Shown here: one piece after another, positions 1 through 4,956 of the stretch
Layout: each line of letters starts with the position of its first letter
How positions within the stretch are numbered: position 1 is the first letter of the stretch
Assembly: GCA_946614075.1 (NCBI GenBank)
Contig: CAMOGO010000082.1
Span: 1-6,058 of the forward strand
Direction: 5' to 3'
Length of the DNA stretch: 6,058 bases
DNA from: an uncultured Lachnospiraceae bacterium
GTDB taxonomy: Bacteria; Bacillota_A; Clostridia; Lachnospirales; Lachnospiraceae
Program-made: the position numbers and the translations under genes
Notes under the pieces: model-generated
The model's input: only the letters and a program-made list of their open reading frames with translations
Database searches by the model: none
What the model was told of the DNA's origin: nothing

Positions 1-2
1 CA

Positions 3-1763
3 GCCATGCTGATCTGCCTACTTTTCGGCGGCTGGCATGAGGCCACGTCCCGCGGGGCTTTCGAGGTCCCGGACGAGTTTGACGAGTCCAAGCAGATCGA
101 GATCACCTTCTGGGCGAAAAACGACAGCAATGCGAATCAGACCGCGATCTATGAAAAGGCGATTGCCGATTTCCAGGCGCTTTACCCGAATGTCAAGGTC
201 ACGATGCGCAAGTACACGGACTACGGCAAGATCTACAATGACGTTATCACCAATATTTCGACGAATACGACGCCGAATGTCTGCATCACCTACCCGGACC
301 ACATCGCGACCTACCTGACCGGCGAGAACGTCGTGGTCCCGCTCGATGACCTGTTTGTCGATGAAAAATACGGACTCGGCGGCAGCGAGCTGAAGTTTGA
401 CGGACCGGACAATGGCGAGATTATTCCGGAATTCCTCGAAGAATGTAACTTCGGCGGTTACTTTTACGCGGTTCCTTACATGCGCTCCACAGAGGCATGC
501 TACATCAATAAGACCTATGTAGAGGCGCTGGGCTACGAGGTTCCGGACGTCCTGACCTGGGACTTTATCTGGGAGGTCTCGGAAGCGGCGACCGCGAAAA
601 ACGACGACGGAACCTTTGCGATCAATGGCCAGAAGGTCATGATCCCCTTCATCTACAAATCGACGGACAACATGATGATCCAGATGCTAAGGCAGCTGGG
701 CGCCGGCTTCTCCACGAACCGCGGCGAGGTCCTGCTGTTCAGCGATGAGACGAAGGAGCTTCTCTACACGATCTCCGAGCACGCCCGGACCGGCGCTTTC
801 TCGACCTTCAAGATTTCCGGCTATCCGGCAAACTTCCTGAATGCAGGCCAGTGTATCTTCGCGATCGACTCGACCGCAGGCTCTACCTGGATGGGCACGG
901 AGGCCCCGCTGGTCGATATTCCGGAGGAGAACATCGTCGAGTTTGAGACGGCCGTGCGCATGATCCCGCAGTTTGACCCGGAGAACCCTCAGATGATCTC
1001 CCAGGGCCCCTCGATCTGCATCTTTAATAAAGAAGATGAGCAGGAGGTCCTCGCATCGTGGCTCTTCGTGCAGTACCTGCTGACGAATGAGATCCAGATC
1101 GCCTACGCCCAGACCGAGGGCTATGTCCCGGTCACCTCCAAGGCGCAGGAGAGCGACGAGTACCAGGATTACCTGTCCCGCAGCGGCGAGAACAACGAGA
1201 TGTACTACCCGGTCAAGATCCAGGCGACACAGCTTTTGCTCGACAACACGGAGAATACCTTCGTCACCGCCGTTTTCAACGGCTCGGCCTCTCTGCGTGA
1301 TGCCGCCGGCGACCTGATCGAAAATGTCACGAAGGCCGTCCGCCGGAAAAAGACCGTGGACGACGCCTATCTCGACCAGCTGTTTGAGGAGATTTACGGC
1401 TTAAAGCACCTCGACAGCATCGTGATCACGGAGGAGATCGTGGAGGAGTCCGCAGGTGCGGGCGGACAAGAAGGCGCAGGCCTTCTGGGCGGCTCCTCAG
1501 CCGGCTCCGGCACAGGGCCAGCTGGCACCTCCGGCTCCGGTCAGACACAGCTTAGCAGCGGCGGACAGTCCGGCACCGGAAGCCTCGGCTCCGGCCAGAC
1601 GGGCGTTTCCAACCGGCCGGTAAGCGCCAAGAACGGCAAGAGAGATTTAGGACCGCTTCCGACGGAAGCCCGGGTCATGATCGGGATCCTGATCACGACA
1701 TGGGTTCTGATCCTTCTGTATCTCGCCTCTGAAGGAATCAAGAAGCTCAAGAAAGCGAAGTAA
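3..1763 (+). CDS. Extracellular solute-binding protein with C-terminal membrane anchor (5' end probably cut by window)
   Basis: This is the substrate-binding component of an ABC importer, probably for a sugar or oligosaccharide; the ligand cannot be read from sequence. Numbering is from the ATG at position 6. The family-1 binding-protein layout is visible: a first strand ITFWAKND (33-40), FQALYPNVKV (56-65), TPNVCITYPD (89-98) and, in the C-lobe, GPSICIFNK (334-342) then ASWLFVQYLL (350-359) and EGYVPVTSKA (371-380). No stop codon or ribosome site is visible in the five bases before the ATG, and the first residues (MLICLLFGG) look like the hydrophobic core of a signal peptide, so the true start probably lies upstream. 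After the binding domain come a Gly/Ser/Gln-rich linker (about 483-540), a hydrophobic helix (about 557-574) and a basic tail (KKLKKAK), which suggests a membrane-tethered protein with an internal C-terminus. No lipobox is visible. The family call is firm; the transporter partner lies outside the window. Confidence 0.88.
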   Translation, partial: AMLICLLFGGWHEATSRGAFEVPDEFDESKQIEITFWAKNDSNANQTAIYEKAIADFQALYPNVKVTMRKYTDYGKIYNDVITNISTNTTPNVCITYPDHIATYLTGENVVVPLDDLFVDEKYGLGGSELKFDGPDNGEIIPEFLEECNFGGYFYAVPYMRSTEACYINKTYVEALGYEVPDVLTWDFIWEVSEAATAKNDDGTFAINGQKVMIPFIYKSTDNMMIQMLRQLGAGFSTNRGEVLLFSDETKELLYTISEHARTGAFSTFKISGYPANFLNAGQCIFAIDSTAGSTWMGTEAPLVDIPEENIVEFETAVRMIPQFDPENPQMISQGPSICIFNKEDEQEVLASWLFVQYLLTNEIQIAYAQTEGYVPVTSKAQESDEYQDYLSRSGENNEMYYPVKIQATQLLLDNTENTFVTAVFNGSASLRDAAGDLIENVTKAVRRKKTVDDAYLDQLFEEIYGLKHLDSIVITEEIVEESAGAGGQEGAGLLGGSSAGSGTGPAGTSGSGQTQLSSGGQSGTGSLGSGQTGVSNRPVSAKNGKRDLGPLPTEARVMIGILITTWVLILLYLASEGIKKLKKAK

Positions 1764-1773
1764 AGACAAGGCC

Positions 1774-1839
1774 ACCAAGACAGGGGAACAAGACAGAGAA
1801 CCATCCCCTGTCTTGGAGGCTGTCCCGCACTGTCTTGGT
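1774..1839. repeat. REP-like module of nested inverted repeats
   Basis: Two forward copies of CAAGACAG (1776-1783 and 1789-1796) face two inverted copies CTGTCTTG (1808-1815 and 1830-1837). They can pair in competing ways: a 13-bp perfect stem CCAAGACAGGGGA (1775-1787) with 1804-1816; a 10-bp outer stem 1774-1783 with 1830-1839; or an inner stem 1789-1796 with 1808-1815. No T-tract follows, so it does not look like an ordinary intrinsic terminator, although it sits just after the stop codon of the binding-protein gene. From memory, motifs of the type CAAGACAG...AACCRTCCCC are common intergenic repeats in Clostridia and relatives, sometimes linked to Y1 (REP-associated) transposases. No transposase is present here. 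Confidence 0.7.
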
Positions 1840-1840
1840 C

Positions 1841-1869
1841 TTGACAATCCGGATGATAAATTCTATTGT
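1841..1869 (+). promoter_or_regulatory. Promoter of the repeat-protein/Fur-like operon
   Basis: A perfect -35 hexamer TTGACA (1841-1846) is followed after exactly 17 nt by TATTGT (1864-1869), one base from the consensus TATAAT at the fifth position and one at the fourth. Transcription would start near 1876, giving an untranslated leader of about 88 nt before the ATG at 1964. The spacer begins with the 8-bp palindrome ATCCGGAT (1847-1854), a possible protein-binding site. The -35 box lies two bases after the last arm of the REP-like module, so that module may affect access to the promoter. Confidence 0.7.
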
Positions 1870-1874
1870 TACTT

Positions 1875-1901
1875 ATGAGTCGAGGATGAGTCTTATGAGC
1901 C
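1875..1901 (+). repeat. Three ATGAGYC copies at helical spacing
   Basis: ATGAGTC occurs at 1875-1881 and 1886-1892, and ATGAGCC at 1895-1901, so the copies start 11 and 9 bp apart, close to one helical turn. The longer string CTTATGAG recurs at 1872-1879 and 1892-1899, exactly 20 bp apart. The set overlaps the predicted transcription start, a typical place for operator sites, but it may simply be part of the surrounding repeat DNA. Confidence 0.4.
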
Positions 1902-1903
1902 TA

Positions 1904-1925
1904 GGGACGGTTCTTTTGATTCACC
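1904..1925. repeat. Second REP-like fragment related to the 1774-1839 module
   Basis: GGGACGGTTCT (1904-1914) is the reverse complement of AGAACCATCCC (1797-1807) except for one position. The two pieces therefore belong to one repeat family and could pair across the promoter. The following TTTGATTCACCC resembles, from memory, the usual continuation of such intergenic repeats in Clostridia. This fragment lies in the 5' untranslated leader of the repeat-protein gene. Confidence 0.55.
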
Positions 1926-1947
1926 CATACCACCCAAAACAATATGC

Positions 1948-1954
1948 AAAGGAG
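1948..1954 (+). promoter_or_regulatory. Ribosome binding site that fixes the start at 1964
   Basis: AAAGGAG lies 9 nt before ATG 1964. The reading frame stays open back to an ATG at 1835, but that ATG has no such site, and it precedes both the promoter -35 box and the expected transcription start. The residues it would add do not form a signal peptide, whereas the 1964 start gives a textbook one. Confidence 0.85.
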
Positions 1955-1963
1955 AGGATCAAC

Positions 1964-4147
1964 ATGAAAAAGGCACTGGCACTGGTCCTGGCTTTTTCCT
2001 GCGCGTTTGCATTTACCCCGTTTGCTCCGGTGAGAGCTGAGGGTGCTGCGGCAGAGACAGAGGCTATGACCGAAGCAATGGAAACCATGGAAGAAACCGA
2101 AGCCATGGAAACCGAAGCTATGGAAACCGAAACCATGGAAACGGAAGCCATGGAAGAAATGGACGACATGGATGCGGTGGATGACGGCGTGATGAGCTAC
2201 GCTGAGTACATGGCAGCCGAGATCGACGATGAGGTTGTCGTCGACGTGTATGTCCAGGCAAAGCAGTCCTGGTGGAATGACTCCGTCACTGTCTATGCGG
2301 CAGATCAGGATGGAGCTTACTTCATCTACAACATGGCCTGCTCCGAGGAGGACAATGAGCTCCTCGTTCCCGGCACCAAGATCCGTGTCACCGGCTACAA
2401 GGCCGAGTGGAGCGGCGAGATCGAGATCGCAGACGCGACCTTCGAGATCATCGAGGGTGAGGAGTTTATCGCCGAGCCTTACGATGTTACCGATATCCTT
2501 GACACCGAGGCTCTCGTACTCCTGCAGAACCGCTACGTTTCCTTCACCGGTATGACCGTTGAGGAGATCGGCGACGGACAGGCATTCCTGTACAATTGGG
2601 ACGGCTCCGGCGAAGAGGGCAACGACCTGTACTTCAACGTTTCCAAGGGCGGACAGACCTACACCTTCACCGTAGAGTCTTATCTGTGCGACGCAGAGAG
2701 CGATGTCTACAAGGCAGTCAAAGAGCTCCAGGTCGGCGATGTCATCGATATGGAAGGTTTCCTGTACTGGTATGAGGGTGCGAACCCGCACATCACCGCA
2801 GTCTGCGCACACGAGGATAAGGATCCGAAGTCCGAGGGTGTCATGACCTATGACGAGTACATGGCAGCTGAGGTTGACGACGAGGTCGTCATCGAGGCCT
2901 ATGTCCAGGCAAAGCAGTCCTGGTGGAATGACTCCGTCACCGTATACGCGGCTGACATGGATGGCGCTTACTTTATCTACAACATGGCTTGCTCCGAGGA
3001 GGACAACGAGCTTCTCGTTCCCGGCACCAAGATCAAGGTAACCGGCTACAAGACCGAGTGGAGCGGCGAGATTGAGATCGCGGATGCCACCTTCGAGATC
3101 GTCGAGGCAGAGCCGTACATCGCAGAGCCTGAGGATGTCACCATTCTCCTTGGCACCGACGCGATGGCAAAGAAGATGAACCGTTTGGTCTGCTTCTCCG
3201 GCATGACCGTCGAGGAGATCGGCGAGGATGGCGCAGCCTTCCTGTACAATTGGGACGGCTCCGGCGAAGAGGGCAACGACCTGTATTTCAACGTATCCAA
3301 GGATGGCGAGACCTACAACTTCACCGTAGAGTCCTATCTGTGTGACGCCGAGAGCGATGTCTACAAGGCAGTCAAGGAGCTGCAGGTCGGCGATGTCATC
3401 GACCTTCAGGGCTTCCTGTACTGGTACGAGGGTATCAACCCGCACATCACCGCTGTCTGCCCGCACATGGACGAGATGGCTGAGGAGGAGATGGCCGAGG
3501 AGAAATCCGAGGGCGTCATGACCTATGACGAGTACATGGCAGCTGCGATCGACGACGAGGTCGTCATCGAGGCTTATGTCCAGGCAAAGCAGTCCTGGTG
3601 GAATGACTCCGTCACCGTATACGCGGCTGACCACGACGGCGCATATTTCATCTACAACATGGCTTGCTCCGAGGAGGAGAACGAGCTCCTCGTTCCCGGC
3701 GCCAAGATCAAAGTCACCGGCTACAAGGCTGAGTGGAGCGGCGAGATCGAGATCGCAGACGCTACCTTCGAGGTCGTAACCGGCGCAAAGCCTTACATCG
3801 CTGAGGCAGTCGACGTCACCGAGCTTCTGGGCACCGATGAGCTCGTCGACTATCAGAACCAGTTCGTATGCTTTAAGGGCATGACCGTCGAGGAGATCGG
3901 CGACGGCCAGGCGTTCCTGTACAATTGGGACGGCTCCGGCGAAGAGGGCAACGACCTGTATTTCAACGTATCCGTAAACGGCGAGACCTACAATTTCACC
4001 GTTGAGTCCTATCTGTGCGACGCTGACAGCGATGTCTACAAGGCAGTCAAGGAGCTTAAGGTCGGCGATGTTATCGACCTCGAGGGCTTCCTGTACTGGT
4101 ATGAGGGTGCAAACCCGCACATCACCTCTGTCATGGCTGCAGAGTAA
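1964..4147 (+). CDS. Secreted acidic protein with three ~207-residue tandem repeats
   Basis: I do not recognise this 727-residue protein as a named family. Residues 1-25 form a signal peptide (MKK, hydrophobic core, likely cleavage after VRA). Residues 26-74 are a Met/Glu/Thr-rich acidic tract. Three near-identical units follow, starting at residues 75, 292 and 517, separated by short acidic linkers that contain Cys-x-His (CAHEDKDP; CPHMDEMAEE). Each unit has a first half (VQAKQSWWNDSVTVYAAD; NMACSEE; LLVPGTKI; GYK; EWSGEIEIADATFE) and a second half (TGMTVEEIG; FLYNWDGSGEEGNDLYFNV; ESYLCDAESDVYKAVKEL; VGDVID; GFLYWYEG; NPHIT). The pattern of strands ending in GxxIxVxG and a closing hydrophobic-Gly strand suggests two OB-like barrels per unit; this is inference. 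Each unit has two conserved Cys that might form a disulfide. No LPxTG motif, S-layer domain or C-terminal anchor is visible, so release or non-covalent attachment is likely. The next gene, a Fur-like regulator, starts 11 nt after the stop. Confidence 0.9.
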   Translation: MKKALALVLAFSCAFAFTPFAPVRAEGAAAETEAMTEAMETMEETEAMETEAMETETMETEAMEEMDDMDAVDDGVMSYAEYMAAEIDDEVVVDVYVQAKQSWWNDSVTVYAADQDGAYFIYNMACSEEDNELLVPGTKIRVTGYKAEWSGEIEIADATFEIIEGEEFIAEPYDVTDILDTEALVLLQNRYVSFTGMTVEEIGDGQAFLYNWDGSGEEGNDLYFNVSKGGQTYTFTVESYLCDAESDVYKAVKELQVGDVIDMEGFLYWYEGANPHITAVCAHEDKDPKSEGVMTYDEYMAAEVDDEVVIEAYVQAKQSWWNDSVTVYAADMDGAYFIYNMACSEEDNELLVPGTKIKVTGYKTEWSGEIEIADATFEIVEAEPYIAEPEDVTILLGTDAMAKKMNRLVCFSGMTVEEIGEDGAAFLYNWDGSGEEGNDLYFNVSKDGETYNFTVESYLCDAESDVYKAVKELQVGDVIDLQGFLYWYEGINPHITAVCPHMDEMAEEEMAEEKSEGVMTYDEYMAAAIDDEVVIEAYVQAKQSWWNDSVTVYAADHDGAYFIYNMACSEEENELLVPGAKIKVTGYKAEWSGEIEIADATFEVVTGAKPYIAEAVDVTELLGTDELVDYQNQFVCFKGMTVEEIGDGQAFLYNWDGSGEEGNDLYFNVSVNGETYNFTVESYLCDADSDVYKAVKELKVGDVIDLEGFLYWYEGANPHITSVMAAE
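2093..2152 (+). repeat. 15-bp tandem repeat encoding Glu-Thr-Glu-Ala-Met
   Basis: Four consecutive 15-bp units (2093-2107, 2108-2122, 2123-2137, 2138-2152) of the form GAAACCGAAGCCATG encode ETEAM, ETEAM, ETETM and ETEAM. Degenerate copies flank them (EAMETM before, EEMDDM after). The unit is in frame and a multiple of three, so copy-number change by slippage would alter only the length of the acidic spacer between signal peptide and first repeat. Confidence 0.85.
2186..4132 (+). repeat. Three long in-frame tandem repeats (~620 bp cores)
   Basis: The cores are 2186-2803 (206 codons), 2837-3457 (207 codons) and 3512-4132 (207 codons), joined by linkers of 11 and 18 codons. At DNA level, 41 bp (2249-2289, 2900-2940, 3575-3615) and 47 bp (2585-2631, 3239-3285, 3914-3960) are identical in all three, while nearby codons differ at silent and replacement positions. 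This indicates duplication of a whole unit, with the conserved blocks held by selection or by gene conversion. Confidence 0.9.
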
Positions 4148-4158
4148 ACGGGAGATTT

Positions 4159-4611
4159 ATGAAAGGAACCTATCGCACCAGACAAAAAGAAGAGCTGGCA
4201 GAGTACCTGAAAAGTACAAAGGGGAAGCACATTACGGCTGGCGACATTGTGATGCATTTCCAGTCACAGGGGAAAAACATCGGCACCGCCACCGTCTACC
4301 GGCAGCTCGACCGGATGGTGGAGGAGGGCCTGGTCACCAAGTACAATATCGATGAAAACACCAGCGCATGCTATGAATTCATCGACCCCGCCAACAACTG
4401 CCATCACCCTGTCTGCTACCATTGCAAATGTGAAAAATGCGGAAAACTGTTCCACCTGGAGTGCGTGGAGCTGACCCACCTCCGTGAGCATATGGAGGAG
4501 GAGCACGGCTTCTGGATCGACCCAGCAAGGACCGTCATCTACGGCCTCTGCGCAGACTGCCAGACGGAGAACGCCGCAGGAGACAAACAGGGACAGGCAG
4601 AAGAGCAGTAA
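4159..4611 (+). CDS. Fur-superfamily metal-responsive transcriptional regulator (Zur-like)
   Basis: This 150-residue cytoplasmic DNA-binding protein has the usual length for Fur/Zur/PerR. The N-terminal winged helix is seen as HITAGDIVMHF (24-34) and the recognition helix region GTATVYRQLDRMVEEGLV (42-59). The C-terminal half carries two CxxC pairs, C91-x2-C94 (CEKCGK) and C131-x2-C134 (CADC), the standard structural zinc site of the family. A likely sensing site is in the His/Cys cluster H82, H83, C86, H88, C89, C102, H107, H111 and H116. The segments CEKCGKLFHLEC and EHGFWIDPARTVIYGLC resemble Firmicutes Zur-like members, but the metal (Zn, Fe, Mn or peroxide) cannot be settled from sequence. 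The start ATG follows GGGAG at 4-nt spacing. The gap to the upstream repeat-protein stop is 11 nt, so the two are probably co-transcribed from the 1841 promoter, which this regulator may control itself. Confidence 0.93.
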   Translation: MKGTYRTRQKEELAEYLKSTKGKHITAGDIVMHFQSQGKNIGTATVYRQLDRMVEEGLVTKYNIDENTSACYEFIDPANNCHHPVCYHCKCEKCGKLFHLECVELTHLREHMEEEHGFWIDPARTVIYGLCADCQTENAAGDKQGQAEEQ

Positions 4612-4647
4612 GTAAAAAGAACAGTAAGTAAAAAGAAGTAAAAAGAA
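4606..4647 (+). repeat. 16-bp tandem repeat spanning the stop codon of the Fur-like gene
   Basis: CAGTAAGTAAAAAGAA occurs at 4606-4621 and again directly at 4622-4637, followed by a partial copy GTAAAAAGAA at 4638-4647. The first copy contains the stop codon TAA (4609-4611). Because every copy carries a TAA after CAG, changes in copy number would leave the protein end unchanged and alter only the spacer before the terminator. Confidence 0.85.
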
Positions 4648-4656
4648 GTGAGAAGA

Positions 4657-4730
4657 CGGTGAAAGAATGACGACCGAAGATCCGAATACAAAGGAGATCT
4701 TTGGCAATCAGGCTTTCACCGCCTTTTTTT
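4657..4730 (+). terminator. Compound intrinsic terminator of the repeat-protein/Fur-like operon
   Basis: An outer 9-bp perfect stem CGGTGAAAG (4657-4665) pairs with CTTTCACCG (4713-4721) and is followed by CC and a run of seven T (4724-4730). Inside it, a second 9-bp stem with one G-U pair joins 4674-4682 to 4696-4704, shortening the effective loop. The large closed structure is unusual, but a stem directly before a T-run at the end of an operon supports termination. Confidence 0.65.
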
Positions 4731-4759
4731 GATTCTTAAATGTATGATTACACAAACAT

Positions 4760-4800
4760 AAGATTGTGCAATAAGCATAAAAAATAGCACAATAAATCTT
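4760..4800. promoter_or_regulatory. Inverted repeat next to the ald -35 box, candidate operator
   Basis: ATTGTGC (4763-4769) is the exact inverted copy of GCACAAT (4787-4793), with 17 nt of A-rich DNA between. AAGATT (4760-4765) and AATCTT (4795-4800) add outer inverted arms, the last two bases of which are the start of the -35 box. The position just upstream of and touching the promoter fits an activator or repressor site. The binding protein is unknown. Confidence 0.4.
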
Positions 4801-4827
4801 GAAACATCGTAAAATATGCGATATTAT
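4799..4827 (+). promoter_or_regulatory. Promoter of ald
   Basis: TTGAAA (4799-4804) and TATTAT (4822-4827) are separated by exactly 17 nt, each one base from the sigma-A consensus. Transcription would begin near 4834, giving a leader of about 120 nt before the ald start at 4957. It lies after the terminator at 4657-4730, so ald is transcribed independently of the Fur-like gene. Confidence 0.7.
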
Positions 4828-4836
4828 CATATAGAA

Positions 4837-4908
4837 AGACCCAAATTCAGGACTGTTTGAGACCCAATAGCTGTTGGGATTTCTCAAGCTATTTTTAAAA
4901 CAGTCCTG
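4837..4908 (+). promoter_or_regulatory. Structured ald mRNA leader with mutually exclusive stems
   Basis: An 11-bp perfect outer stem pairs CAGGACTGTTT (4848-4858) with AAACAGTCCTG (4898-4908). Within it, TTGAGA (4857-4862) pairs with TCTCAA (4882-4887) and CCCAA (4863-4867) with TTGGG (4874-4878). Competing with these, AATAGCT (4866-4872) pairs with AGCTATT (4887-4893), which runs directly into TTTTT (4892-4896) like a weak terminator. AGACCCAA also occurs twice (4837-4844 and 4860-4867), giving TTGGG two partners. I recognise no known riboswitch class. It could be an attenuator, a protein-binding leader or just a stable 5' hairpin. Confidence 0.45.
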
Positions 4909-4956
4909 TCTTAAGAGGCTTGAAAATCAAAATGCATAAGTACAGGAGGTTGGAGC

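Noticed and set aside
1775..1816. Intrinsic terminator for the solute-binding protein gene
   Set aside because: The 13-bp stem is strong but no T-run follows, and its sequence fits a REP-like repeat; a termination role is possible but unsupported.
1835..1963. Upstream in-frame start that would add 43 residues to the repeat protein
   Set aside because: It lies before the promoter, lacks a ribosome site and would bury the clear signal peptide that starts at 1964.
1901..4120. Long antisense open frame of about 739 codons over the repeat-protein gene
   Set aside because: It mirrors the three repeats of the + strand gene, has no ribosome site or signal sequence, and is explained by the biased codon use of the real gene.
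2186..4132. CRISPR-like or mobile repeat array
   Set aside because: The repeats are in-frame protein-coding units of about 207 codons with no spacers, terminal inverted repeats or transposase.
4264..4707. Antisense open frame with a hydrophobic N-terminus over the Fur-like gene
   Set aside because: The hydrophobic stretch is the reverse reading of the purine-rich 16-bp repeats, and the rest is the shadow of the Fur-like gene.
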